Source: Aeromicrobium endophyticum (GTDB lineage: Bacteria > Actinomycetota > Actinomycetes > Propionibacteriales > Nocardioidaceae). Taken from it: a stretch of DNA of 64,000 nt. This document shows, piece after piece, positions 1 through 8,414 of the stretch. Position 1 is the stretch's first letter. Every line of letters starts with the position of its first letter. Made by a program: the position numbers and the translations under genes. The notes under the pieces are model-generated. The model was not told where the DNA came from. It saw only the letters and a program-made list of their open reading frames with translations, and searched no databases. The stretch is from positions 1,426,001 to 1,490,000 of the forward strand of contig NZ_QUBR01000002.1 of the NCBI RefSeq assembly GCF_003586285.1, given 5' to 3'.

Positions 1-2849
1 AACTGCGTCATCGCCGGCGCACCCTGGTAGGAGACGTACTGGCCCTTCGTCGCCCGGACCGCGGCATCGGTCGCCGCCGTCTCGCGCGAGGCACCTCCGT
101 ACACCTGGCACGCGGTGGTGCTGCAGATGTCGTAGTAGCGCGACGGGTTGAGGCTGCGCACGCCGTACGTCCGGGCCGCCACCGCTTGTGCCTTCAGCGC
201 CTCGGGGGCCCAGCCGGCGGGCATCTCGGCGGCCACGACGCCGCGCACGTAGTGCTCGACCGGCAGCACGTTGACGGTGTCGCGCGCCGTCGACCCCTTC
301 GACGGGACGGCCGAGCGGATCACCCCGCGGTACGCGACCGTGCCGCCGGGCAGCATCAGGCCGATGCGGGACGGACCCTCGAACTGGCCGTCACCGGTCC
401 AGCGGATGCCCTTGTACGAGCGGTACTTCGTCGAGGTGCGGTACTGCAGCGTCGACTGGGTCTTCTTGGAGGAGACCCGCACGATCCGCCAGCTCTTGAC
501 CGCACGGCCGCCGATGCGGGTCGGCAGCGACTTGCGGTAGGACGTGCCGGTCTTGCGGAACTTCAGGCCCGAGGCGGCGCGGACGTCGACGGCGTCCGAG
601 GTGTCCTGCGAGATCAGCACCCGGATCGAGCCACCGCGGGTGGCCAGCGTCGTGCCCGGGTAGTAGGTCGCCAGGATGCCGGCGTACGCCACGCCGGCGC
701 GGGCGGCGCCCTGGGCGCCGTACTGGCTCATGCCGATGCCGTGCCCGTAGCCGTGACCCATCACCGTGATGGATCCCGATGCCGGCACGGTGACGCGGTC
801 GGAGGCCGCCGGCGTCGTCGAGGCCGACGAGACCGAGGACGCCGACGACGCCGTGGACGCGAACGAGGCCGTGGAGACCGACGAGACGGACGACTGCTTG
901 GTGCGCGAGCTCGAGCTCTTCAGGTTGAACCCCTTGAGCGACGAGTAGGCGCCCTTCGCACTGCCGTTGACGCCGCGGACCTTGGCGTACCAGTCGGTGT
1001 CGCGGGTCGGCTTCAGCTTCGACATCAGCGCGGTCGGCGACGTCACGCCGCGTGCGACGCGGTCGCACGACCGGTTGGTCTTGGTGGCGACCAGGCAGAC
1101 CTCGTACGAGGTCGCCCCGGCCACGCCCGACCAGCGCAGGCGGGCCGACTTCTTGCCCGGCGTGACGCTGATGCGTCCGACCTTGGCCGGCTTGGCGGCC
1201 GGTGCCGGAGCGGCCTGTCCGCTGCCGGTGATCACGGCGCCGGCGGCGTTGTACGCGGTGGCCCGGCCCGTGGCGGCGGCTGTGAGGACGTAGCCCCCGT
1301 CGAAGTTCTGGCGGGTGCCGCCCGTGACGGCCACGGCCTCGCCGGCGGGGTAGCCGAGCACGCCGGTGCGCGAGCCCAGGCGGTCGTACTCGTCGCGCGC
1401 CGCACCCGAGATGGCGAAGACCGTCCCCGTGCCGGCGGCGCCCTTGGCGTAGAGATCGAGGTACTTGGCACGCAGGCGGCTGCCGGTCGAGGTCTGCGCC
1501 TCGCCGATGAAGATCGGCCCCGCGGTGGCCGAGCCGATCGCGGCGTAGCGCGACTTGACGGTGCTGGAGTAGCCCGCCATGTACGCCTCGACCCGGTCGC
1601 GCAGCCCGCCGGCCTCCGACAGCCACGCGTACCCGTAGCGTCCCGGGCACGCCGTGCTGAGCACGTCGCGGTGTCCCGCGATCATGTTGAGCGTCTTGCC
1701 GCCGATCGAGTAGGTGCCCTTGGCCTTGAGGTAGTTGGTGCCGAGGCGCCAGCCGATCAGCCTCACCATGGCGTCCTTGAGAGCCGGCGTGGGCTTGACC
1801 TCGTCGTAGTTGCCCATCATCGAGACGCCCATGGCGTACGTGTTGACCTCGGCGTTGCCCGAGTGGGCGGCGCGGATCGCACGGTCGATGCCGCCGCGGC
1901 GGCCCTCGAAGATCTGGCCGTACTTGTCGACCAGGAAGTTGTAGCCGAGGTCGCACCACTTGCGCGACTTCACGTGGTACGCCTGGGTCGCACGGACGAT
2001 CTGCGCCGACTGGTCGGCGGTGTACGAGTTGGTACCCGCGGTGTGGTGCACCACGACGCCGCGAGTGCGGTCGCCGGCCGCCGGGGTGTCGCACGGCGTG
2101 CCGGGCTCGGCGCCCCAGGCGCTGCGGGAGATGATCGCCGGCTGCGGCGTGTACGACGGGGCGCCGTCGGCCGCGGTGGCCGCTGCGCCGAGCGACGCCG
2201 TGCCCAGCGAGGTCGTGCGCGAGGCGGCCGTGCCCAACGAGCTCGTGCTGAACGCTGCGGTGGCCGCAGAGGGAGACGAAGCGACGGTCGTGGACGCGGC
2301 ACTCGTCGTACCGGTGCCGGTGCCGGCGTCGTCTGATCCCGGGTCGATCGTGTCGATGCGGACGCCTTGCAGCGCTCCCCCGGTGCTCGTGACCCGTGCG
2401 GCCACGCCGTCGGCGTCACCGACCCACAGGGGCTCGGTGCCGGGCCGGCCGCCCTCGCCGTCCTGCACCTCGAGGCCCAGCGGCGTCCAGGACGACCAGG
2501 TGCCGGCCGTGCGCGTGCGCACCTCGACCTGGACGCCCGTCGTCGGACCCGCGGTCCACGTCACGCCGACCATGCGGAAGTCGGACGTCGACGTCTTGGG
2601 CAGCTCGGCGACGAGATCGCTGCTCGCGCTGCCCGATGCCTCGGCGACCCCCACCACGCCCGGAACCGGGGTCGACGTGACCTCGGCGTCCGGCGCCGGC
2701 GTCGCGGCGGCAGCGTCGGTCGGTGCGACCGGCGACGTCGTCACGTCGGTGCCGGCGGCCTGCGCCGACGAGGGCGCGAGCAGGCCGGCCGCGACCACGA
2801 GCGTGATCGCGACAGCGGACGTGCGTCGAGCCGGGCTCCAGGAAAGCAT
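1..2849 (-). CDS. Secreted peptidoglycan amidase with C-terminal SpoIID/LytB domain (3' end outside window)
   Basis: About 949 residues are visible and the reading frame is still open at the left edge, so the C-terminus is missing. The ATG at 2849 opens a signal peptide (MLSWSPARRTSAVAIT, ending near SAQAAG). An Ala/Thr/Ser-rich linker follows, then a PGRP/amidase_2 domain with VVVHHTAGTNSY (zinc ligand His), GYNFLVDKYGQIFEGR and AGHRDV. After LGFP-like segments (YDRLGSRTGVLGYPAGEA) and a fibronectin-like stretch comes a SpoIID domain (GHGYGHGIGMSQYGAQGAA, VEHYVRGVVAAEMP, ALKAQAVAARTYGV). The expected role is cleavage of the MurNAc-L-Ala bond and remodelling of glycan strands outside the membrane. 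Family assignments come from motifs; the pairing of both activities in one chain is read directly from the frame. It is transcribed alone, downstream of lpdA. Confidence 0.9.
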   Translation of the reverse strand, partial: MLSWSPARRTSAVAITLVVAAGLLAPSSAQAAGTDVTTSPVAPTDAAAATPAPDAEVTSTPVPGVVGVAEASGSASSDLVAELPKTSTSDFRMVGVTWTAGPTTGVQVEVRTRTAGTWSSWTPLGLEVQDGEGGRPGTEPLWVGDADGVAARVTSTGGALQGVRIDTIDPGSDDAGTGTGTTSAASTTVASSPSAATAAFSTSSLGTAASRTTSLGTASLGAAATAADGAPSYTPQPAIISRSAWGAEPGTPCDTPAAGDRTRGVVVHHTAGTNSYTADQSAQIVRATQAYHVKSRKWCDLGYNFLVDKYGQIFEGRRGGIDRAIRAAHSGNAEVNTYAMGVSMMGNYDEVKPTPALKDAMVRLIGWRLGTNYLKAKGTYSIGGKTLNMIAGHRDVLSTACPGRYGYAWLSEAGGLRDRVEAYMAGYSSTVKSRYAAIGSATAGPIFIGEAQTSTGSRLRAKYLDLYAKGAAGTGTVFAISGAARDEYDRLGSRTGVLGYPAGEAVAVTGGTRQNFDGGYVLTAAATGRATAYNAAGAVITGSGQAAPAPAAKPAKVGRISVTPGKKSARLRWSGVAGATSYEVCLVATKTNRSCDRVARGVTSPTALMSKLKPTRDTDWYAKVRGVNGSAKGAYSSLKGFNLKSSSSRTKQSSVSSVSTASFASTASSASSVSSASTTPAASDRVTVPASGSITVMGHGYGHGIGMSQYGAQGAARAGVAYAGILATYYPGTTLATRGGSIRVLISQDTSDAVDVRAASGLKFRKTGTSYRKSLPTRIGGRAVKSWRIVRVSSKKTQSTLQYRTSTKYRSYKGIRWTGDGQFEGPSRIGLMLPGGTVAYRGVIRSAVPSKGSTARDTVNVLPVEHYVRGVVAAEMPAGWAPEALKAQAVAARTYGVRSLNPSRYYDICSTTACQVYGGASRETAATDAAVRATKGQYVSYQGAPAMTQ

Positions 2850-2865
2850 GGGGGAAGTCCATTCC

Positions 2866-2892
2866 TGTGACTGTTGTGACTGGTGTGACCAG
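2866..2892. repeat. Three tandem 9-bp units with TGTGAC core in the amidase leader
   Basis: TGTGAC recurs at 2866, 2875 and 2884 at an exact 9-bp period (TGTGACTGT, TGTGACTGG, TGTGACCAG). The array lies 17-43 bp upstream of the amidase ATG. On the coding strand it reads GTCACA three times, so all three units face the same side of the helix or transcript to within 9/10.5 turn. It could be a regulator-binding array or chance low complexity; I know of no matching regulator. Confidence 0.4.
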
Positions 2893-3031
2893 AGTGGTCG
2901 CCGGACGATTATGCCCACAGTTTTTCTTGAAATGCGACCGGAAATCGGCAATCGCGCGAACTACAAGCGTGTCATTCCTGCGGTTGCAGGCAGGACCGTC
3001 CCAGGACCTCGCCGGACTCTCCGGACGACCG

Positions 3032-4402
3032 TCAGTCGAGGCGGTGCAGACGCCGTGCCGCCTCGGCGACCGATCCCGACATCGACGGGTAGACCGTGAA
3101 GGCGTCGGCGACCTGGTCGACCGTCAAGGACGCCGACACCGCGAGCGACAGCGCGTGGATGAGCTCGCTGGCCCGAGGCCCGACGACGACTCCGCCCACG
3201 ACGACACCCATCCCCCGGCGGCAGAAGATCTTGACGAAGCCGTCGTGGACGCCCTGCATCTTGGCCCGGGCGTTGGACGCGAGCGGCAGCATCGCGACGT
3301 CGATCTGCAGGTCGCTGTCCTCGACCTGCTTCTGCGACATGCCGACCGTGGCGATCTCGGGCGACGTGAAGACGTTGCTCGAGACCTTGTTGAGGTCGAG
3401 CGGGTGCACGGCGTCGCCCAGCAGGTGCGACATCGCGATCCGTCCCTGCTGCGCCGCGACCGAGGCCAGCATCAGCACGCCCGTGCAGTCGCCGGCGGCG
3501 TAGATGCCGCGGACGGTGGTGCGCGAGACGCGGTCGACCTTGATGAAGCCGGCATCGTCGAGCAGCACGCCGACCTCGTCGAGCCCGAGACCTGCCGTGT
3601 TCGGGATCGAGCCCAGCGCCAGCAGGCAGTGCGAGCCCTCGACCGTCCGGCCGTCGGTCAGCGTGACCAGCACGCCGGACGCGGTGCGCTCGACCGATGC
3701 CATGCGCGAGTTGCCCATGACCGTCATGCCGCGCCGCGTGAAGACGTCCTCGATGACGTTGGCGGCGTCGACGTCCTCGCCCGGCAGCACCCGGTCGCGG
3801 CTCGACACGAGCGTGACGGCCGCACCGAGACCGTTGTAGGCGCTGGCGAACTCCGCGCCGGTGACGCCGGAGCCGACCACGATCATGTGCTCGGGCAGCT
3901 CTTGCAGGGAGTAGACCTGCTCCCAGGTCAGGATGCGCTCGCCGTCGGGCTGGGCGGTCGGGCTGACACGCGGGTGGGCGCCGGTGGCGACGAGGATCGC
4001 GTCGGTCTCGATGACCTGCGATCCGTCGGCGGTGTCGACCCGCACCGATCCGGCGGTCTCGATCGTCGCGGTGCCGTCGATCATGACGACGTCGCTGAGC
4101 GCGAGACGGTGGGCGATGTCGTCGGACTGCGCCTGCGCCAGAGCCAGCACGCGCGAGTCGACGGCGGCCAGGTCGGCGCGGATCGACGCCGGCACCTGGA
4201 CTCCGAGCTCGCCGGCCGTGCTGACGTCGGTGAGCAGGTCGGACGTCGCGATCAGCGTCTTGCTGGGGACGCAGTCGGTCAGGACGGTCGAGCCGCCGAT
4301 GCCGTCACGCTCGACCAGCGTGACCTCCGCCCCTAGTCGCGAGGCGACCAGCGCCGCCTCGTAGCCTCCGGGTCCGCCGCCGACGATCGTCACATGAGCC
4401 AC
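3032..4402 (-). CDS. lpdA: NAD(P)H dehydrogenase (quinone), LpdA-like flavoprotein
   Basis: A 456-residue protein of the flavoprotein disulphide reductase fold. It has an N-terminal FAD-binding VTIVGGGPGGYEAALVA, a central NAD(P) motif VVGSGVTGAEFASAYNGLG, the second FAD motif GIYAAGDCTG and a C-terminal dimerisation domain ending SGSVAEAARRLHRLD. The place of the redox CxxxxC pair reads GGSTVLTDCVPSK, with a single Cys. It therefore cannot form the lipoamide-dehydrogenase disulphide, which is the hallmark of the mycobacterial LpdA (Rv3303c) quinone-reductase group. I chose GTG 4402 because GGGAGG lies 8 nt upstream; an in-frame GTG at 4420 is the alternative. It is codirectional with the haem oxygenase gene upstream but separated from it by a 148-bp repeat-containing gap. 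Confidence 0.9.
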   Translation of the reverse strand: MAHVTIVGGGPGGYEAALVASRLGAEVTLVERDGIGGSTVLTDCVPSKTLIATSDLLTDVSTAGELGVQVPASIRADLAAVDSRVLALAQAQSDDIAHRLALSDVVMIDGTATIETAGSVRVDTADGSQVIETDAILVATGAHPRVSPTAQPDGERILTWEQVYSLQELPEHMIVVGSGVTGAEFASAYNGLGAAVTLVSSRDRVLPGEDVDAANVIEDVFTRRGMTVMGNSRMASVERTASGVLVTLTDGRTVEGSHCLLALGSIPNTAGLGLDEVGVLLDDAGFIKVDRVSRTTVRGIYAAGDCTGVLMLASVAAQQGRIAMSHLLGDAVHPLDLNKVSSNVFTSPEIATVGMSQKQVEDSDLQIDVAMLPLASNARAKMQGVHDGFVKIFCRRGMGVVVGGVVVGPRASELIHALSLAVSASLTVDQVADAFTVYPSMSGSVAEAARRLHRLD

Positions 4403-4454
4403 GGCCCCATCCTCCCGCACGGCACGGCCCGGAAGCCAATCGCCGACCCCGATG

Positions 4455-4524
4455 CCGAGGAGAGACTCGTGGTGGCCCGAGGAGAGACTGGCGGCGCGTC
4501 TCCGGCGCCGCGGAGTCTCTCCTC
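4455..4524. repeat. Intergenic direct-plus-inverted word repeat (GAGGAGAGACT family)
   Basis: CCGAGGAGAGACT occurs at 4455-4467 and again at 4477-4489. Its reverse complement AGTCTCTCCTC is at 4514-4524, giving an 11-bp stem (4479-4489 with 4514-4524) around a GC-rich 24-nt loop. It lies just after the haem oxygenase stop and before lpdA, so it could end the upstream transcript. There is no run of T. The layout (two direct copies, then an inverted one) matches two other intergenic elements in this window that use different words (13352-13431 and 40333-40415). Confidence 0.6.
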
Positions 4525-4550
4525 AGAGGTCCGTGAGTCCCTCCTCGACG

Positions 4551-5207
4551 TCAGGGGCGGCGGTAGGTGTCGAGGTGGGTGGTCATCTCGGCGAAGAGGC
4601 CGCCGTTGAGGGAGAACACCGTCTTGACCTCGTCGAGCACCCGCTCGCGCTCGGCGTGGTCGAGCGGCAGCGCGTCGAGCCGGGCACGGTAGGCGTCCTT
4701 GTAGAGCTTGGGCTTGGGGACGTGCTCGAAGGCGTAGAAGGCCGTGCCGACCCCGTCGACCAGGCCGAACTCGCGGGCGATGATGCGTCCGATCGCCTGG
4801 CCGCCCGAGAGGTCACCGAGGTAGCGCGTGTAGTGGTGCGCGACGAACAGGCCGCCCCACGACGCCGACTCGCGGATGCGCGCGACGTAGGCGTCGGCGG
4901 CCGGGCTGTCGACCGTCACGCGCCCCCAGTGGTCGAGGTCGGCGTCGATCGCGGCGAGCCGCTCGATGGCCGGGTCGATCACCGCGGACGCGAGAGGATC
5001 GGCGGCCAGCTCGGCCGCCGTGCCCTCGAGCGCCTCGTACACACGGCGGAGGAGACCGAGGAAGTGCGCGTAGCCGGCCGCGTCGATGCGGCCGGCGAGC
5101 AGCTCGGACATGAAGGTCGACCCCTCGGCCGCGGTGTGCTCGGCCTGCGAGCCCGAGCGCAGCAGGGCCGACAGGGACGCGTCCTGCGTCTCGGCGGTGA
5201 TGGTCAT
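4551..5207 (-). CDS. hmuO: Haem oxygenase (biliverdin-producing), HmuO family
   Basis: A 218-residue protein of the normal length for bacterial haem oxygenases. It opens an imported haem ring and releases iron in the cytoplasm. The proximal haem ligand is expected at His24 in SQAEHTAAEGS, and the distal helix carries YTRYLGDLSGGQAIGR with the flexible glycines. The start is the ATG at 5207, preceded by AGGAG; longer in-frame starts up to 5306 run through the promoter and are rejected. The gene diverges from the haem importer operon hmuTUV across a 173-bp control region, which fits haem import feeding haem breakdown. An inverted repeat overlaps its likely -35 and -10. Confidence 0.93.
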   Translation of the reverse strand: MTITAETQDASLSALLRSGSQAEHTAAEGSTFMSELLAGRIDAAGYAHFLGLLRRVYEALEGTAAELAADPLASAVIDPAIERLAAIDADLDHWGRVTVDSPAADAYVARIRESASWGGLFVAHHYTRYLGDLSGGQAIGRIIAREFGLVDGVGTAFYAFEHVPKPKLYKDAYRARLDALPLDHAERERVLDEVKTVFSLNGGLFAEMTTHLDTYRRP

Positions 5208-5243
5208 GACGGCTCCTGGGTGACTGAGAGGGGTGGATCGATT

Positions 5244-5279
5244 ATGACACATGGTCATCTTGATCTGACAATGTGTCAT
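5244..5279 (-). promoter_or_regulatory. Haem oxygenase promoter with inverted-repeat operator
   Basis: ATGACACAT (5244-5252) and ATGTGTCAT (5271-5279) form a perfect 9-bp inverted repeat with 18 bp between the arms. Read on the minus strand, one arm abuts TTGTCA, a possible -35, and the other runs into CATAAT, a possible -10. A bound regulator would cover both promoter elements. Directly beside it is the palindrome TGTCATGACA (5274-5283). The regulator is unknown. Confidence 0.55.
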
Positions 5280-5313
5280 GACATACATCACACTATGGGT
5301 AGGCAACCCTCAC

Positions 5314-5332
5314 TAATGTTAGCCTGCCCTTG
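5314..5332 (+). promoter_or_regulatory. DtxR/IdeR-like iron box upstream of hmuT
   Basis: TAATGTTAGCCTGCCCTTG matches the DtxR/IdeR consensus TTAGGTTAGCCTAACCTAA at 13 of 19 positions, including all eight of GTTAGCCT. It overlaps a possible -10 (TAATGT) and sits 49 bp before the hmuT start. This fits repression of haem uptake by an iron-loaded DtxR-family protein. The match was made by eye and not scored against a matrix. Confidence 0.55.
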
Positions 5333-5380
5333 CCACGCTGACGCAGGAAATGGCTCAGCGCCTCACCCCGAAGGATCCCC

Positions 5381-6490
5381 GTGCGCCGCCCTGCCCTCCC
5401 CACCGTCCGCCGCCTCGCCGCCCTCTCCCTCGCGACCGCCCTGATCGCGGCGTGCGGCGCCACGCCCGGCGGCACGGGTCACGGCGGCAGCTCGGACGTC
5501 GCCGCGGTCGACCTCGCGACCGCCAAGATCCTCCCCGACCCCAAGGCGTACGAGGGCGAGACGCACGCCTCTCTCGCCGACACGGCGATCGACCCGATCG
5601 CCACGTCGCCGAAGCAGTCCCTGCCGGTCACCGTCACCGACGCCCAGGGCACCAAGGTCACCATCACCGACACCAGCCGCATCCTGGCGCTCGACATCTA
5701 CGGGACGCTCTCGCAGACCGTCTTCGAGCTCGGGCTCGGCGACCAGGTCGTCGGCCGCGACGTCTCGACCCAGTTCGACGAGGCCACGAAGCTGCCGCTC
5801 GTGACCAGCAACGGCCACGACCTAAACGCCGAGTCGATCCTGGCGCTCGACCCCACCGTGATCCTCACCGACACCTCGCTCGGGCCGTGGGACGTCATCC
5901 TGCAGATGCGCGACTCCGGCATCCCGGTCGTCGTCACCGACTCGAAGCGCAGCCTCGACAACGTGGCGTCGCTGACCCAGCAGGTCGCCGACGCCCTGGG
6001 CGTGCCGGCCGAGGGCAGGCAGCTGGGTCAGCGCATCGAGAAGGAGACCGACTCGACGCGGGCCGCCATCGCCGAGGTCGCGCCGAAGACCGTCCAGGAC
6101 AAGCTGCGGACCGTCTTCCTGTACGTCCGCGGCCAGGCCGGCGTCTACTACATGTTCGGCGAGGGCTCGGGCGCCGACGGGCTGATCGACGCCCTGGGCG
6201 GCTACGACGTGACCAAGGAGATCGGCTGGAACGGCATGAAGCCGGTCAACGACGAGGCCATCATCGCCGCGCAGCCCGATCTGATCATCATGATGACCAA
6301 GGGCCTGGAGTCGGTCGGCGGCGTCGACGGGCTGCTCGACCGGCTGCCCGCGATCGCCAACACCCCCGCGGGCCAGCACCGCCGCATCGTCGACATGCAG
6401 GACAGCCAGGTGCTGAGCTTCGGCCCGCGCACGGCCGAGGTGCTCAACTCGCTGGCCGTGGCCATCTACGCCCCGGAGTCCGTGAGGTGA
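5381..6490 (+). CDS. hmuT: Haem ABC transporter substrate-binding lipoprotein HmuT
   Basis: A 369-residue lipoprotein. The signal sequence ends in a lipobox LIAAC with Cys25 as the lipidated residue. The remainder is a class III metal/haem/cobalamin binding fold (pattern ILALDIYGTLSQTVFELGLGDQVVGRD and a C-lobe with GGYDVTKEIGWNGMKPVNDEAI). Corynebacterial HmuT holds haem through one His and one Tyr; here His146 in SNGHDLNAES and Tyr256/Tyr257 in GQAGVYYMFG are the natural candidates, by recalled analogy. The GTG start has AAGGA just upstream. It leads an operon whose genes overlap by a few bases (hmuU starts inside its stop codon) and lies behind the iron box at 5314. Confidence 0.92.
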   Translation: MRRPALPTVRRLAALSLATALIAACGATPGGTGHGGSSDVAAVDLATAKILPDPKAYEGETHASLADTAIDPIATSPKQSLPVTVTDAQGTKVTITDTSRILALDIYGTLSQTVFELGLGDQVVGRDVSTQFDEATKLPLVTSNGHDLNAESILALDPTVILTDTSLGPWDVILQMRDSGIPVVVTDSKRSLDNVASLTQQVADALGVPAEGRQLGQRIEKETDSTRAAIAEVAPKTVQDKLRTVFLYVRGQAGVYYMFGEGSGADGLIDALGGYDVTKEIGWNGMKPVNDEAIIAAQPDLIIMMTKGLESVGGVDGLLDRLPAIANTPAGQHRRIVDMQDSQVLSFGPRTAEVLNSLAVAIYAPESVR

Positions 6491-7587
6491 CCGCGACCCT
6501 CCCGGCCCGCGCCGCGTCAGGCAGCGAGCAGCCGCCCGCACTCCCCCGCCGTCACGGCGCCCGCGCCACCGCGCTGTTCACCGTGCTGGGCGTGACGCTC
6601 GTGCTGCTGACGCTCTACGCGGCCGGCCGCGGGCAGCTCGCGATCCCCGCCCACGAGGTGTGGGGCTCGCTGATGCACCGCATCGGCCTCGACTGGGGCA
6701 CCATGCCGACGCATCCGCAGGGCGACAACACCCTGTGGCAGGTGCGCTTCCCGCGGATCGCCCTGGCCGTCGTCGTGGGGGCAGCACTGTCGACGGCCGG
6801 CGCCCTGATGCAGGGCATCTTCGGCAACCCCCTGGCCGAGCCCAGCGTCGTCGGCGTCTCGACCGGAGCGGCCTTCGCCGCCGCCATCGTGATCGTCTTC
6901 CAGATCCAGCTCATCGGCACGTGGACGACGGCCCTGTTCGCCTTCGTCGGCGGCCTCATCACGACGCTGCTGGTCTACGCGCTCTCACGCGCCGACGGCC
7001 GCACCGAGGTCGTGACGCTCGTGCTGACCGGCATCGCGGTCAACGCGGTCTGCGCCTCCGGCCTCGCACTCATGATCTTCCTCGGCGACACGCAGGAGCG
7101 CGAGCAGATCGTGTTCTGGCAGCTCGGCAGCCTCAACGGGAGCCGCTGGGAGTACGTCGGCGTGGTCACGCCGCTGGTCGTCGTCGGGCTGGTCGGGGCG
7201 ATGCTGATGGCCCGCCGGCTCGACGTGCTCGCCCTGGGCGACCGGGCGGCCCGCCACGTCGGCATCGACGTCGAGCGGCTGCGCCTGGTCGCGATCGTGC
7301 TGGTCGCGCTGCTGACCGCGGCGGCCGTCTCGTTCGCAGGCATCATCGCCTTCGTGGGCCTCGTCGTGCCCCACCTCATCCGGATGCTGGTCGGGCCGGG
7401 GCACCGCGTGCTCGTGCCGGCCAGCGCGCTCGCGGGTGCCGTGCTCCTGCTGGGCGCCGACCTCATCGCCCGCACGGCCATGACCGGCGCCGACCTGCCG
7501 ATCGGCATGCTCACGTCGCTCGTCGGCGGGCCGTTCTTCTTCTGGCTGCTGCGGCGCACCCGCCGGACCGCGGGAGGGTGGGCATGA
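6487..7587 (+). CDS. hmuU: Haem ABC transporter permease HmuU (FecCD family)
   Basis: A 366-residue polytopic membrane protein of the FecCD/BtuC family. Typical signatures are FPRIALAVVVGAALSTAGALMQGIFGNPLAEPSVVGVS near residue 90 and, toward the C-terminus, VSFAGIIAFVGLVVPHLIRMLVGPGHR, which contacts the ATPase. The GTG start at 6487 overlaps the hmuT stop by four bases, implying translational coupling. The stop in turn overlaps the hmuV start. It would form the membrane channel of the haem importer. Confidence 0.93.
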   Translation: MTATLPARAASGSEQPPALPRRHGARATALFTVLGVTLVLLTLYAAGRGQLAIPAHEVWGSLMHRIGLDWGTMPTHPQGDNTLWQVRFPRIALAVVVGAALSTAGALMQGIFGNPLAEPSVVGVSTGAAFAAAIVIVFQIQLIGTWTTALFAFVGGLITTLLVYALSRADGRTEVVTLVLTGIAVNAVCASGLALMIFLGDTQEREQIVFWQLGSLNGSRWEYVGVVTPLVVVGLVGAMLMARRLDVLALGDRAARHVGIDVERLRLVAIVLVALLTAAAVSFAGIIAFVGLVVPHLIRMLVGPGHRVLVPASALAGAVLLLGADLIARTAMTGADLPIGMLTSLVGGPFFFWLLRRTRRTAGGWA

Positions 7588-8414
7588 GCCACGGCGACCT
7601 GTGCTTGCGACTGACCGGCGTGTCCGCTCGGCTGGGCGGGCACCCGATCCTGCACGACGTCACCATGACCGTCGTGCCCGGCGAGCTCGTCGCGCTCGTG
7701 GGCCCCAACGGAGCCGGCAAGACCACGCTGCTGAGCGTCATGTCGGGCGACGTCGAGCCCGCGTCCGGGCGGGCCGAGCTGGACGGCATCGACCTGCACC
7801 GCTGGAAGGTGGCCGCGCTCGCTCGACGCCGGGCCGTGCTGCCCCAGGAGCAGCGCCTCGCGTTCGGCTTCCGTGCCGTCGACGTCGTGCGCATGGGCCG
7901 GGCTCCCTGGGCCCGGCGGCCCGAGGAGGACCTCGACGACGTCGTGGTGGCCGAGTCGATGCAGCGCACCGACGTCCTCGACCTGGCCGAGCGCTCGTTC
8001 CCGACCCTGTCGGGCGGCGAGAAGGCACGCACCTCGTTCGCGCGCGTGCTCGCGCAGCAGACCTCGCTGGTGCTGCTCGACGAGCCCACCGCCGCCCTCG
8101 ACATCCGGCACCAGGAGCAGGTGCTGTCCGAGGCCCGGCAGCTGGCCGCCGAGGGTCATGCCGTGGTCGCGGTGCTGCACGACCTCACGGTCGCCGCCGC
8201 CCACGCCGATCGCGTCTGCGTGCTCGCCGGCGGCCGTCTGCAGGCCGACGGCGCGCCGCGCGACGTCCTGACACCCGACGTCCTCGGCGAGGTCTACGGC
8301 CATCCCGTCGACGTCATCGACCACCACGGACGCCTGGTCGTCCTGCCCCACCTGATCGACACCCGTCCCCGCTCCAGCACCGAGGAGGCAGCATGCGGAT
8401 CCGCGCGCTCCTGA
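7584..8414 (+). CDS. hmuV: Haem ABC transporter ATP-binding protein HmuV
   Basis: A 276-residue ATPase with all expected motifs: Walker A GPNGAGKTT, a Q-loop region with LPQEQRLAFG, signature LSGGEKARTSFARVLA, Walker B LVLLDEPTAALD and the H-loop VLHDLTVAAAHADR. It drives HmuTU-mediated haem import. The ATG at 7584 overlaps the hmuU stop (ATGA). Its last 22 bp overlap the start of the next gene at 8393, an unusually long overlap that keeps the surface-protein genes in the same operon. Confidence 0.93.
   Translation: MSHGDLCLRLTGVSARLGGHPILHDVTMTVVPGELVALVGPNGAGKTTLLSVMSGDVEPASGRAELDGIDLHRWKVAALARRRAVLPQEQRLAFGFRAVDVVRMGRAPWARRPEEDLDDVVVAESMQRTDVLDLAERSFPTLSGGEKARTSFARVLAQQTSLVLLDEPTAALDIRHQEQVLSEARQLAAEGHAVVAVLHDLTVAAAHADRVCVLAGGRLQADGAPRDVLTPDVLGEVYGHPVDVIDHHGRLVVLPHLIDTRPRSSTEEAACGSARS

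Noticed and set aside
186-2336. A 716-codon plus-strand ORF
   Set aside because: It is the antisense shadow of the amidase/SpoIID gene: Arg/Gly/Ala-rich, no domain, and the minus strand carries clear motifs.
3032-4402. LpdA as dihydrolipoamide dehydrogenase
   Set aside because: The CxxxxC redox pair is missing, so it belongs with the quinone-reductase LpdA group.
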